Positions 16,871-25,238 of a stretch of 64,000 nt of DNA are shown in pieces (positions within the stretch are counted from its first letter, which is position 1; each line of letters starts with the position of its first letter). Under the pieces are notes generated by a model. The model had not been told where the DNA came from. It ran no database searches and saw only the letters and a list, made by a program, of their open reading frames with translations. Where the stretch lies: NCBI GenBank assembly GCA_023228645.1, contig JALOAT010000004.1, positions 1 through 64,000 of the forward strand, written 5' to 3'. The stretch is from Gammaproteobacteria bacterium. Its GTDB lineage: Bacteria; Pseudomonadota; Gammaproteobacteria; Thiohalomonadales; Thiohalomonadaceae. The position numbers and the translations under genes are program-made.

Positions 16871-17818
16871 TCATGGAGCTTCCGAATTCATGATCTGCCG
16901 CTGGCGTGCGATGAAATCGGCGGTTGCATCGTAGCCGTTGTGGAACAGGATCTGGCTGCGCGCCGCGGCCTCGACCAGCACCGCGAGGTTGCGCCCCGGG
17001 GCCACCGGCAACTGGATCTCGGCGACTTCAACCTCGAGGATCTCGCGGGTGTGACGGGTTCCGTACAGCCGATCGGGCTCCATGCCCTCGGGAACGATGG
17101 GCGTGAGATTTACCACCAGGCGCAGGTTCTTGCCCTTTTTGATGGCGCTGTCGCCAAACATGGCGCGGATGTTCAGTACGCCGAGTCCGCGGACTTCCAG
17201 AAAATCGCGCAGCAGCTCGGGACAGGCGCCGTAAAGGGTGTCGGGCGAGGTACGCGAGAACTCCGGGGCATCGTCGGCGATGAGCCGGTGGCCGCGGGAG
17301 ATGAGTTCGAGCGCCAGCTCGCTCTTGCCCACGGCGCTTTCACCCGTGAGCAGCACGCCGATGCCCATGACGTCCATGAACACGCCGTGCAGGATGACCT
17401 TGTCGGCGAGCATGGCGGACAGGTAATAGCTCACGTGGTCGATGAACTTGTCGGTGGCGAGCCTGGAGGCGAACAGGGGGGTGCCGCTGGCCTCTGCACG
17501 GGCGATGAGCTCGGCGGAAACCGGCTGGCCGTCGGTGATCACCACCGCGGCGCTCGCCTCGGAAAACAGGGCGGCCAGGATATCCTCCAGGGCGCCCTGC
17601 GCCAGACCCGACAGGTACTCAAATTCCGAGTGGCCGAGTACCTGAATTCGGTGGGGGTGGATAAAGTTCAGGTGCCCGATGAGGGAGATGCGCCCCGGTT
17701 CGGTGTCGGGTGGCACCAACGGCCGATCGCCGCTGCCGTGCCCGGCCAGCCATTCCATCTCCAGGCGCCGCGCGTAGCTGCCGTGCAGCTTGTCGATCGT
17801 GACCGTGAGGGGGCTCAT
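16871..17818 (-). CDS. hprK: HPr kinase/phosphorylase
   Basis: Bifunctional enzyme that phosphorylates and dephosphorylates HPr at Ser46. 315 residues with an N-terminal DRTGG-like domain and a C-terminal kinase domain carrying the P-loop GESAVGKSELALELISRGH and the signature EVRGLGVLNIRAMFG. Present in firmicutes and a subset of proteobacteria but absent from enterics and pseudomonads, so it is a useful lineage marker. Its substrate HPr, with intact Ser46, is encoded 1.3 kb downstream. Confidence 0.95.
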   Translation of the reverse strand: MSPLTVTIDKLHGSYARRLEMEWLAGHGSGDRPLVPPDTEPGRISLIGHLNFIHPHRIQVLGHSEFEYLSGLAQGALEDILAALFSEASAAVVITDGQPVSAELIARAEASGTPLFASRLATDKFIDHVSYYLSAMLADKVILHGVFMDVMGIGVLLTGESAVGKSELALELISRGHRLIADDAPEFSRTSPDTLYGACPELLRDFLEVRGLGVLNIRAMFGDSAIKKGKNLRLVVNLTPIVPEGMEPDRLYGTRHTREILEVEVAEIQLPVAPGRNLAVLVEAAARSQILFHNGYDATADFIARQRQIMNSEAP

Positions 17819-17820
17819 GC

Positions 17821-18285
17821 TCAGTACGCCTCGGGCTGCCAGCTGTCGATGAGACGCTTGATCGCCGCAGGATCGGCCGTCTCGCGCAGCCTGCGGCGCA
17901 TGTCCGCGTCGCTGAACATTTCCGCCAGTTGGGCAAGCAGCTCCAGATGCTCGTCCGTGGAGTGTTCCGGCACCAGCATGGCAAATAGCATATCCACAGG
18001 CTCGCGATCCACGGCATCGAATTCGACGCCCTTGCGCAGGCGCACGAACGCCCCGACGGTCTTCTCGCTGGTCTTCACGCGGCCGTGCGGCAGGGCCACA
18101 CCGTGGCCCAGGCCGGTGCTGCCGAGGCGTTCACGGGCCAGCAGGCTCTCGAACACCTCGGCCTCACCGAGGCCGACGTCCCCGCGTGCAATGAGCGCGC
18201 TGATCAGTTCCAGCGCGCGTTTCTTGCTGCCGGCCTCGACGTCGCACTCTATGCGCTCGAGGGTGATGAGATCGGGCAAGCGCAT
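17821..18285 (-). CDS. ptsN: PTS IIA-Ntr regulatory protein
   Basis: 154-residue EIIA of the nitrogen PTS, with the phospho-histidine in GVALPHGRV. Family members adjust potassium transport, sigma-54 related functions and stress responses according to phosphorylation state. It lies between hpf and hprK, 2 bp before hprK, as in many sigma-54 loci. A dedicated EI-Ntr (ptsP) is not in the window, so ptsI nearby may be its phosphate donor. Confidence 0.95.
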   Translation of the reverse strand: MRLPDLITLERIECDVEAGSKKRALELISALIARGDVGLGEAEVFESLLARERLGSTGLGHGVALPHGRVKTSEKTVGAFVRLRKGVEFDAVDREPVDMLFAMLVPEHSTDEHLELLAQLAEMFSDADMRRRLRETADPAAIKRLIDSWQPEAY

Positions 18286-18302
18286 GATGTGCGGCCTGCG
18301 AC

Positions 18303-18623
18303 TTATTCGAACGCCTGCTTCAAGGCGCTCTCGCCGCGGTGGTCCGAGAGCTTCTCCTTGTGCTTCATGAGCTGGCGGTCGAGCTTGTCCACCATGGAAT
18401 CAATGGCGGCGTACATGTCCTCGTCCACGCATTCGGCGAATAGATCGTTACCGGCAACGTGAATGGTAGCCTCGGCTTTCTGGCGCAGCTTTTCCACCGA
18501 CAGCACCACGTGGGCGTTGGTCAGATGGTCGAAGTGGCGCTCCAGTCGGCCCAGCTTGTCACTCACATAGGCGCGCAGTGCGTCGGTGATCTCCACGTGA
18601 TGACCGGTGATATTCAGTTGCAT
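18303..18623 (-). CDS. hpf: Ribosome hibernation promoting factor (short HPF)
   Basis: 106 residues starting MQLNITGHHVEITDALRAYVSDKLGRLERHFD, the beta-alpha fold shared by HPF and YfiA. It lacks the long C-terminal dimerisation domain, so it is a short-type HPF that helps form inactive 100S ribosomes with RMF in gammaproteobacteria. It sits 28 bp after rpoN in the classical rpoN-hpf-ptsN order. Confidence 0.95.
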   Translation of the reverse strand: MQLNITGHHVEITDALRAYVSDKLGRLERHFDHLTNAHVVLSVEKLRQKAEATIHVAGNDLFAECVDEDMYAAIDSMVDKLDRQLMKHKEKLSDHRGESALKQAFE

Positions 18624-18651
18624 CGGACTTTCCTTCTTCAGGGTTGGACGC

Positions 18652-20130
18652 CTAGGCCAGGCGTTTGCGTTCATTGGAGGGTGGAATGGCCATCGCTTCA
18701 CGGTACTTGGCGACCGTGCGGCGGGCCACGTTAATCCCCTGGTCGGAGAGAATTTCCGCGATCTTGCTGTCGCTCAAGGGTTTGGCGGGATTCTCCTCCG
18801 CCAACAGCTTCTTAATCAAGGCCCGGATGGCGGTGGACGAACATTCACCGCCGCTGGCCGTGGACACGTGACTCGAGAAGAAGTACTTCAGCTCGAAAAT
18901 GCCACGCGGAGTGTGCATGTACTTACGCGTGGTCACGCGGGAAATCGTGGACTCGTGCATGCCTACGCTCTCGGCAATGTCGTGCAGCACCAGCGCGCGC
19001 ATGGCCACCTCGCCGTGCTCCAGGAAATCGCGCTGGCGTTCGACGATGGTGCTGGCCACCTTGAGCAGCGTCTCGTTGCGGCTGAGCAGACTCTTTATGA
19101 ACCAGCGCGCCTCCTGCAGTTGGTTCTTCATATACGCGGAGTCGCTGGCGCTGTGCACCTGCTTGGCCAAGGTGGCGTACTGGGCGTTGATGCGCAGGCG
19201 CGGCGCCGCATCCGCGTTGAGTTCCACGCGCCAGCGGCCGTTGCGCTTGTGCACGATCACGTCGGGCACGATGTATTGGGGCTTGGTGTCGCTGATGTGG
19301 CCGCCCGGTCGCGGGTTGAGGGACTGAATGAGGCGAATCACCTGGGACAGGGGACCGTCTTCCAGCCTGAGGCGGCGTTTGAGCTGGGTGTAGTCGCGCG
19401 CGGCGAGCAGTGCGAAGAAATCTGCGAGGGTGCTGCGGGCCTCTGCCAGCCACGGGGTATCCGCGGGCAACTGCTTGAGCTGGATGAGCAGGCTCTCGCG
19501 CAGGTCGCGCGCGGCGACGCCCGGCGGGTCGAAGTTCTGCACCACATGCAGCACCGCGGTGACCTCGTCGAGCTCTGCCTCCAGTTCCGCGGGCAGGCCT
19601 TCGTGGATCTCTTCCAGGCTCTGGCCGAGCAGCCCGTCCTCGTTCACCGCATCGATGATGGCCTCGCCGATGAGACGGTCCTTGTCGGACATCGGCGCCA
19701 GGGCGAGCTGCCACAGCAGGTGGGAGCGCAGGCTCTCGGGGACGCTGTCGCCCACGTCGTAATCGCGGTCGTCCTGGTCGCCGCCGGCCATGGGGCCCGT
19801 GCTGATGTTCTCGAACACGTCGTCCCAGGCGCTGTCGACCGGAAGTTCGTCCGGGATCTCCGACTGTGCCAATTCCAGATCGGCCTCGCCGTCGCCGCGC
19901 TCGTCAGCGACGCCGAAATCGTCGTCGGCGGGGGCGCGCTCCGGTTCGGCGGGCGGTTCCAGCTCGTCGGCGGCCTCTTCTTCCATCTCGAGCATCGGAT
20001 TGCTCTCAAGGGCCTGCTGAACCTCGGTACGCAATTCGAGCGTCGACAGCTGCAACAGGCGGATCGCCTGCTGCAGCTGGGGCGTCATGGTGAGATGTTG
20101 GCCGAGGCGAAGTTGCAGCGACTGTTTCAT
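18652..20130 (-). CDS. rpoN: RNA polymerase sigma-54 factor
   Basis: 492 residues. The N-terminal activator-interacting region is the glutamine/leucine-rich [33 protein letters not shown]. An acidic linker follows (about residues 50-110), then the core-binding region, and near the C-terminus the RpoN box [15 protein letters not shown] that reads the -24 element. Downstream genes are hpf and ptsN. A 95-bp gap separates it from lptB. Confidence 0.98.
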   Translation of the reverse strand: MKQSLQLRLGQHLTMTPQLQQAIRLLQLSTLELRTEVQQALESNPMLEMEEEAADELEPPAEPERAPADDDFGVADERGDGEADLELAQSEIPDELPVDSAWDDVFENISTGPMAGGDQDDRDYDVGDSVPESLRSHLLWQLALAPMSDKDRLIGEAIIDAVNEDGLLGQSLEEIHEGLPAELEAELDEVTAVLHVVQNFDPPGVAARDLRESLLIQLKQLPADTPWLAEARSTLADFFALLAARDYTQLKRRLRLEDGPLSQVIRLIQSLNPRPGGHISDTKPQYIVPDVIVHKRNGRWRVELNADAAPRLRINAQYATLAKQVHSASDSAYMKNQLQEARWFIKSLLSRNETLLKVASTIVERQRDFLEHGEVAMRALVLHDIAESVGMHESTISRVTTRKYMHTPRGIFELKYFFSSHVSTASGGECSSTAIRALIKKLLAEENPAKPLSDSKIAEILSDQGINVARRTVAKYREAMAIPPSNERKRLA

Positions 20131-20225
20131 GGCACCTTTTCAGCGGGCCTGGGCACAAGCCCCCATACCCGACAGGGCCTCCAGTCTACCGCATTTTCCG
20201 TGCCGGCTGGCGCAGGCGATGGCCA

Positions 20226-20957
20226 TTACAGCTGAAAGTGCTGCCCAAGATAGACTTCCTTGACTTTCTGATTCTCCATGAGCGTTTGGGGGCGCCCCTC
20301 GGCGATGACGCCGCCCTCGGAGAGGATGTAGGCGCGTTCGCAGATGCGCAGGGTCTCGCGCACGTTGTGGTCGGTGATGAGCACACCGATGCCCAGCTCG
20401 GTGAGGTGATTGACGATGCCCTGGATGTCGATGACCGAGATGGGGTCGACACCGGCGAAGGGTTCGTCCAGCAGAATGAAACGCGGCTCCATGGCCAGGG
20501 CGCGGGCGATCTCCACGCGGCGGCGCTCGCCGCCGGACAGCGCCATGCCGAGGCTGTCGCGGATGTGGTGGATGTGCAGTTCGCCGAGCAACCCGTCCAG
20601 ACGCTGCTCGCGCTGCTGCGGGGTCAGTTCCTTGCGCGTCTCCAGGATGGCCATGATGTTATCGGCCACGGTGAGTTTGCGGAACACCGAGGCCTCCTGC
20701 GGCAGATAGCCGATGCCGAGGCGGGCCCGTTCGTGCATGGGCAGGCGCGTGAGGTCGCGGCCCTCCAGGGTGATGGTGCCCTGGTCCGCGGGCACCAGGC
20801 CCACGACCATGTAGAAGCAGGTGGTCTTGCCGGCGCCGTTCGGTCCGAGCAGCCCGACCACCTCGCCGCTGTTGATGTGCAGCGAGACGTCGCGCACCAC
20901 CGTACGCGAGCCGTAGCGTTTGCCCAGGTGTTCCGCCGCCAGTCGTACCGGAGTCAT
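20226..20957 (-). CDS. lptB: LPS export ABC transporter ATP-binding protein
   Basis: 243-residue ATPase powering extraction of lipopolysaccharide from the inner membrane with LptF and LptG. Walker A is [13 protein letters not shown], the signature [16 protein letters not shown], and Walker [15 protein letters not shown], all intact. Its start overlaps lptA by 4 bp. Confidence 0.98.
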   Translation of the reverse strand: MTPVRLAAEHLGKRYGSRTVVRDVSLHINSGEVVGLLGPNGAGKTTCFYMVVGLVPADQGTITLEGRDLTRLPMHERARLGIGYLPQEASVFRKLTVADNIMAILETRKELTPQQREQRLDGLLGELHIHHIRDSLGMALSGGERRRVEIARALAMEPRFILLDEPFAGVDPISVIDIQGIVNHLTELGIGVLITDHNVRETLRICERAYILSEGGVIAEGRPQTLMENQKVKEVYLGQHFQL

Positions 20958-21439
20958 TGGCCCTTGCCGTTCTGCGGATGGATGATGGCGCGCACCCGGC
21001 CGTCGCCGGCCGCACGCACCCTGTTCTTGTCGGATTCGTAGCTGATGCGCGGCCCGGAGAATTCATCGCGGCCCTGCCACAGATGGGCCTCGCCGATGAG
21101 GTCCACGAGCGCCTTGTCCGCGTAGTACTCGACGCGGTTGGCCTTGCCGCGCACGTCGTCCTCGGCGCCGTCTGGGCGCTGCCGGAAGGTGACCGGCGCG
21201 CCCGTGGCGATCAATTGCTGGATGCCCTTCTCGGCGCGGTGCACCTCCACCCGCTCGGCAGTCACGTGCAAGGTGCCCTGGGTGAGTACCACGTTACCTG
21301 TGTAGGTGCTGATTTTGTGCGCCTCGTCCACCAGCACCCGGTCCGCCTGGATGTGAATGGGCTGCTGGCGATCGCTCTCGAGTGCGGCCGCCGGTAGGGC
21401 GATTGCGGCGAGCAGCAACAGGCAGGCCTTATGGCGCAT
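20954..21439 (-). CDS. lptA: Periplasmic LPS transport protein LptA
   Basis: 161 residues with a signal peptide ([22 protein letters not shown]) and the OstA-like beta-jellyroll [29 protein letters not shown]. It forms the periplasmic bridge for LPS between LptC and LptD. I chose the ATG just before the signal peptide; it overlaps lptC by 11 bp. Confidence 0.95.
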   Translation of the reverse strand: MRHKACLLLLAAIALPAAALESDRQQPIHIQADRVLVDEAHKISTYTGNVVLTQGTLHVTAERVEVHRAEKGIQQLIATGAPVTFRQRPDGAEDDVRGKANRVEYYADKALVDLIGEAHLWQGRDEFSGPRISYESDKNRVRAAGDGRVRAIIHPQNGKGQ

Positions 21440-21968
21440 AGGTCCCCCGCACCTCGGACTTGAACAGCACGCGCGATCCCGCCAGGGAGGCCTCCATGCC
21501 GACCGCCTGCACCGTGCGTCCCGCTCCCTGGTAGGTGATCGGGTCGTCCGTTTCGGCGAGACGCTGTTCGGGGTAGAGCTGCAGGGTCTCCGTGGTGATC
21601 TCCTCAAGGCCGTCCACTGAGCGGGTAAGACGCACACCGCCGTCCAGCGCCACGCGTTCTCCACCCGCGTAGACCTGGCCGCGCGCTGCATAGGCGTGCC
21701 AGGGGGCGGGCTGCTCGTACACGACCAGGTGCGGGCGGATGAGCACGGCGCGGTCGTCGCTGGCGAAATGGGTGAGCCGCTCGGCCTCCAGACGCTGGAG
21801 AATCTTGCCGTCGAGACCTGTCTCGGTGGCCGCCATTCCGGTGATGAAGTAATCGGGGCCGCTGCCGGCGAGGGGAGGCGGCGTCCGGTCCGTCTCGCGG
21901 GTGAGCAGGGTCGCGGCCAGCGCGAGCACCAGCGCGGCGAGCAGCACGGGCAGGAGGCGGCGGATCAT
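21429..21968 (-). CDS. lptC: LPS export protein LptC
   Basis: 179 residues: one N-terminal membrane anchor (MIRRLLPVLLAALVLALAATLL) and a periplasmic jellyroll domain containing GSGPDYFITGMAATETGLDG. It receives LPS from LptBFG and hands it to LptA. The start overlaps the kdsC stop by 4 bp. Confidence 0.94.
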   Translation of the reverse strand: MIRRLLPVLLAALVLALAATLLTRETDRTPPPLAGSGPDYFITGMAATETGLDGKILQRLEAERLTHFASDDRAVLIRPHLVVYEQPAPWHAYAARGQVYAGGERVALDGGVRLTRSVDGLEEITTETLQLYPEQRLAETDDPITYQGAGRTVQAVGMEASLAGSRVLFKSEVRGTYAP

Positions 21969-22489
21969 TGCAGGTATTTGGCCAGCTGCGCGGACAGGGT
22001 GCCCTGCGCTTCCATGATGAGCTCGCACAGGTCGCGGGCGGCGCCGCGCCCGCCGCCGTTCGGGGTGATCCAGTGGGCGTGGCGCTTGGCGAGGTAATGG
22101 GCGTCCTGTACGGCGACCGCCAGGCCGACGCGCGACATCACGGGCACATCGACCACGTCGTCGCCCGCGTAGGCGATCTGATGCGGTGAAAGGCCCAGCT
22201 TGGCGACGAGCTGTTCGAAAAACGGCAGCTTGTCCACGCAGCCCTGGTAGACGTGCTGGATGCCCAGGTTCTCCATGCGGTGGCGGACCACCTCGGAGGT
22301 GCGGCCGGTGATGATGGCGATATCCACGCCGGTGGACAGCAGCATCTTCATGCCATGACCGTCACGGGAGTGGAACGCCTTGTATTCCTCGCCATGGTCG
22401 CCGATGAACAGGCTGCCGTCCGTGAGCACGCCGTCCACGTCGAAGATGACGAGGCGGATGGCGGCGGCTTTCTGCATGAGGTCTTGCAT
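21965..22489 (-). CDS. kdsC: 3-deoxy-D-manno-octulosonate 8-phosphate phosphatase
   Basis: 174-residue HAD-family phosphatase releasing Kdo from Kdo-8-phosphate. HAD motif I is FDVDGVLTDGSLF, motif II is in IAIITGRTS, and motif III/IV is AYAGDDVVDVPVM. The compact size without a cap domain is typical of tetrameric KdsC. It heads the kdsC-lptC-lptA-lptB run and is separated from kdsD by a repeat-filled gap. Confidence 0.96.
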   Translation of the reverse strand: MQDLMQKAAAIRLVIFDVDGVLTDGSLFIGDHGEEYKAFHSRDGHGMKMLLSTGVDIAIITGRTSEVVRHRMENLGIQHVYQGCVDKLPFFEQLVAKLGLSPHQIAYAGDDVVDVPVMSRVGLAVAVQDAHYLAKRHAHWITPNGGGRGAARDLCELIMEAQGTLSAQLAKYLQ

Positions 22490-22540
22490 CTGCTAATCCC
22501 AACCTGTTTCCGAAAAGTCCGCAAGCGGATAAAGGCGAAA

Positions 22541-22720
22541 AGCATTAACCACGGGGGACACGAGGGACACCGGGGAACACGGGGAAATCCATCAATGGTT
22601 ATTCCTGCCGTAGGAGCGACCTCAGGCCGCGATTGTCGTCGGGTATCACGTCATCGCGGCCTGAGGCCGCTCCTGCAGAAAAAAAAACGGTTTCCCCGTG
22701 TCCCCGTGGTTGAGCTTTTT
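22541..22720. repeat. Intergenic inverted repeat, ACACGGGG type, with nested REP palindrome
   Basis: Outer left arm 22545-22587 reads TTAACCACGGGGGACACG and onward through GGGGAACACGGGGAAA. Outer right arm 22691-22712 reads TTTCCCCGTGTCCCCGTGGT and is flanked by TGAGCTTTTT, which mirrors AAAAGCATTAA on the left. A REP palindrome sits inside. The kdsC-kdsD gap of 247 bp holds nothing else I can recognise. Confidence 0.75.
22612..22674. repeat. REP-like palindrome, 22-bp stem
   Basis: AGGAGCGACCTCAGGCCGCG at the left pairs with CGCGGCCTGAGGCCGCTCCT at the right with one mismatch over 22 bp (22612-22633 against 22653-22674). Same family as the copy at 11828-11884 but with a CTCAGG rather than CACCGG core. 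Confidence 0.82.
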
Positions 22721-22736
22721 CCTTCCATGTTCGGGC

Positions 22737-23723
22737 TTAGACCACACCCGCGCGCAGGAGGTCGTGCATGTTGATGGCGCCGAGCAGGCGGCCTTCGGCG
22801 TCCACCACCGGCAGGGCGTTGATGCGGCGGCTGTCCATGATCTGCAGGGCCTCGGCGGCGAGCAGCCCGGCCTGCGCCGTGAGGCAGCCGCGCTTCATGA
22901 CCTCGCCGACGACCATATTCTGGATGTTCACCTCGCCGTGGTCGAGCAGGCGGCGCAGGTCACCGTCGGTGAAGATGCCTGTCACGCATTCATCGGCATC
23001 GACCACCACGGTCATGCCCAGGCCCTTGCGGCTCATCTCCGCCAGTGCAGCGGACAGCGGGGCGGCCTCATCCACCTGCGGCACGGCCTGGCCGGTATGC
23101 ATGATGTCGTCGATGCGCAGCAGCAGACGGCGGCCCAGGGAGCCGGCCGGGTGGGAGAGGGCGAAGTCTTTCGCCGTGAAGCCGCGCGCCTCCAGGAGGG
23201 CCACGGCGAGGGCGTCGCCCATGACCAGCGTCACCGTGGTGCTGGAGGTCGGGGCGAGGCCGAGCGGGCAGGCCTCCTTGGCCACACTCACGTCCAGCAC
23301 CACGTCGGCGGCCTGGCCAAGGCGCGAGCGGACCTGCCCGGTGAGGGCGATGAGCGGCACGCCGAGGCGCTTGATGATGGGCAGGATGGTGAGCAGTTCC
23401 TCGGTCTCGCCCGAATTGGACAAGGCGATGACCACGTCGCGGGCGGTGATCATGCCCAGATCGCCGTGGCTGGCCTCACCGGGATGGACGAAAAAGGCCG
23501 GCGTGCCGGTGCTCGCCAGGGTCGCCGCGATCTTGCCGCCGACGTGGCCGGACTTGCCCATGCCGGTCACCACCACGCGACCTTCGCAGGCCAGCATGAA
23601 ACGACAGGCGCTCGCAAACCCGTCGCCGATGCGTTCGGCGAGGGCGAGCACCGCCTTGGCTTCGGTGTCGATGACCGCGCGACCAAGGTCACACAGCCGT
23701 TGGGTGTCGATGGTACGGGGCAT
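22737..23723 (-). CDS. kdsD: Arabinose-5-phosphate isomerase
   Basis: 328 residues converting ribulose-5-phosphate to arabinose-5-phosphate, the first Kdo precursor. An N-terminal SIS domain (RVVVTGMGKSGHVGGKIAATLASTGTPAFFVHPGEASHGDLG) is followed by two CBS domains ending ALPVVDAEGRLLGAINMHDLLRAGVV. The His in PGEASHGDLG is the conserved catalytic-site histidine. Its start overlaps the stop of the small metal-binding gene upstream by 1 bp. Confidence 0.96.
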   Translation of the reverse strand: MPRTIDTQRLCDLGRAVIDTEAKAVLALAERIGDGFASACRFMLACEGRVVVTGMGKSGHVGGKIAATLASTGTPAFFVHPGEASHGDLGMITARDVVIALSNSGETEELLTILPIIKRLGVPLIALTGQVRSRLGQAADVVLDVSVAKEACPLGLAPTSSTTVTLVMGDALAVALLEARGFTAKDFALSHPAGSLGRRLLLRIDDIMHTGQAVPQVDEAAPLSAALAEMSRKGLGMTVVVDADECVTGIFTDGDLRRLLDHGEVNIQNMVVGEVMKRGCLTAQAGLLAAEALQIMDSRRINALPVVDAEGRLLGAINMHDLLRAGVV

Positions 23724-23923
23724 CAGGCTTCCGGGTATCCGAGTTCATTCAGGCGTGCGGCGATCTGCGCACGGGAAAGACCCTGTCCCATCACGGTGAC
23801 CTGACCGCCCTGGAGGGTGACTTGCACGTCCTCTACCCCCGCGAGTTCCTTGAGACCTTTCTGCACATTGGCGACACAGCCGCCGCACTTGATGTTTTTC
23901 ACGGTAAAGGTTTCGGTTTCCAT
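23723..23923 (-). CDS. Small heavy-metal-associated (HMA) domain protein
   Basis: 66 residues consisting of a single HMA ferredoxin-like domain: METETFTVKNIKCGGCVANVQKGLKELAGVEDV. The metal-binding pair is Cys13 and Cys16 in CGGC, where copper chaperones of the CopZ type usually have CxxC in a GMTC context; the IKCGGC form is common in stand-alone HMA proteins of unknown metal. It overlaps the kdsD start, so the two are probably co-translated, which is not an arrangement I know a reason for. Confidence 0.88.
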   Translation of the reverse strand: METETFTVKNIKCGGCVANVQKGLKELAGVEDVQVTLQGGQVTVMGQGLSRAQIAARLNELGYPEA

Positions 23924-24090
23924 TGGCCGCCCACTCAGGTCACGATGACAAACGATAGATGACGCGCGCCGGCCGAGGGTCCCGGCCGTCACCGGCGGCC
24001 TATTGTCCTGAAAGCCTCCGGTCGGCGCCAGCACCGGGACGCGGTTTTGCGCCTTGCAGCCGTTTTTCGCTTAACGGCCGATAACAGCCC

Positions 24091-24215
24091 AAACACAGAG
24101 GCGCAGAGACGCGGAGGACACAGAGGATTAACTGGATCACGGGCCGGGTGCCTGTGACCGCCCGCCTTAGATCCTTCCGTCCTCTGTGATCTCTGTGTCT
24201 CTGCGCCTCTGCGTT
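24091..24215. repeat. Intergenic inverted repeat, ACGCAGAGG type
   Basis: Left arm 24091-24130 reads AAACACAGAGGCGCAGAGAC then GCGGAGGACACAGAGGATTA. Right arm 24175-24215 reads TTCCGTCCTCTGTGATCTCT then GTGTCTCTGCGCCTCTGCGTT, its imperfect complement. It occupies the 306-bp interval between the HMA gene and mlaA; the remainder holds no gene I can support. Confidence 0.78.
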
Positions 24216-24229
24216 GGAATTTCCCGCTA

Positions 24230-24985
24230 TCAAGGCGTCTCCGGCGCCGCTTCCTCGTCCAGTTCCTCGTCGAATTCCTCGTCGAAGATGTCGAACTCGG
24301 GGGCGGGCGGTGCGCCGTCGTGGACCAGGTTGAGGCGGTGTTGCAGGTAGGCCTCGCGCATGAACACGTAAGGGTCGAGCGCGGCCTGTTCGAGCAGGCT
24401 GCTGGCCTTGAGGAGGCCGGCACGTGTATCCACCGCCTTGACCGCCACGGCGCCGTAGTACGTGTTGTGATCGGGGCTCGCCTCCGACAACGGGTCCACG
24501 TACCAGGAGCCCACTGAGCCGGCGCCGTCGCGCACCGTGCTTGGGCCGAGGAAGGGCAGCACCAGATAAGGCCCGGTTTCCACGCCCCAGTAGCCCAGGG
24601 TCTGGCCGAAATCCTCGTTGTGCTTGGGCAGGCCGAGCGGCGTGGCCACGTCGATGAGCCCGAACAGACCCACGGTGGTGTTCCATACGATGCGCGAGAA
24701 ATCAGACAGCGCCTGACGGGGCTTGGCCTGGAGGATGTTATTCACCAGCACCAGCACGTCACCGAGATTGGAAAAGAAATTGGTGATGCCGGTGTCGATG
24801 GCGTTCGGCACCACGTCGTCGTACACCTCGGCCACCGGCTTGAGGACGTTGCGGTCGACCACGTCGTTGAAGCGATACACCGAGCGGTTGACGCGTTCGA
24901 AGGGGTCGTGCTCCTCGGGCGATGCATTCAGCGTGGCGCAGCCCGACAGCAGCAGGACGGCTGTGGCAATGATGGCGATGCGCAT
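24230..24985 (-). CDS. mlaA: Outer-membrane lipid asymmetry lipoprotein MlaA (VacJ)
   Basis: 251-residue lipoprotein with lipobox LLSGCATL. It removes mislocalised phospholipids from the outer membrane outer leaflet and passes them to MlaC. Family motifs are visible: DPFERVNRSVYRFND near the N-terminus, GITNFFSNLGD, and ETGPYLVLPFLGPSTVRD. The C-terminus ends in an acidic tail (EEFDEEFDEELDEE). Its ATG overlaps the stop of the zinc-ribbon gene upstream by 4 bp; the rest of the Mla system starts about 0.8 kb away on the other strand. Confidence 0.96.
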   Translation of the reverse strand: MRIAIIATAVLLLSGCATLNASPEEHDPFERVNRSVYRFNDVVDRNVLKPVAEVYDDVVPNAIDTGITNFFSNLGDVLVLVNNILQAKPRQALSDFSRIVWNTTVGLFGLIDVATPLGLPKHNEDFGQTLGYWGVETGPYLVLPFLGPSTVRDGAGSVGSWYVDPLSEASPDHNTYYGAVAVKAVDTRAGLLKASSLLEQAALDPYVFMREAYLQHRLNLVHDGAPPAPEFDIFDEEFDEELDEEAAPETP

Positions 24986-25170
24986 CAGCGCGCCTCCGTG
25001 CGGGTGGCGCCGCAGCGCTTGCAGCGATAGCCCGTGACGAGACGGCCTGCCTTCACGTCGAAGGGGCGGTCGTTGACGATTTCCCACTTATGGAAGCCGC
25101 TGCGGCACAGGGTCTTGCCCTGATGGCGCGCCTGCGGACGCGCGGGTTTGAAGCGGAGGATTTCACCCAT
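24985..25170 (-). CDS. Small zinc-ribbon-like protein
   Basis: 61 residues, basic, with ligands Cys22, His27, Cys50 and Cys53 arranged as CRSGFHKW...YRCKRCG. The pattern resembles DUF1660-type small proteins, but I am not sure of the family. The start MGEILRFKP was chosen because it precedes the conserved part and leaves a 4-bp overlap with mlaA; upstream in-frame sequence looks non-coding. Function unknown. Translational coupling with mlaA suggests an envelope or lipid connection only by position. Confidence 0.72.
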   Translation of the reverse strand: MGEILRFKPARPQARHQGKTLCRSGFHKWEIVNDRPFDVKAGRLVTGYRCKRCGATRTEAR

Positions 25171-25238
25171 CAGCGAATCGGCCTGGTAGCGGCGTGGGCT
25201 ATCATCGGCCCTCGCGTTCGTTTCCATTCTCGTACGGC

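Noticed and set aside
22496..22774. Frames through the ACACGGGG repeats encoding HGGHEGHRGTRG-like peptides
   Set aside because: They are translations of the intergenic repeat; the same peptide pattern appears wherever the repeat occurs in any frame.
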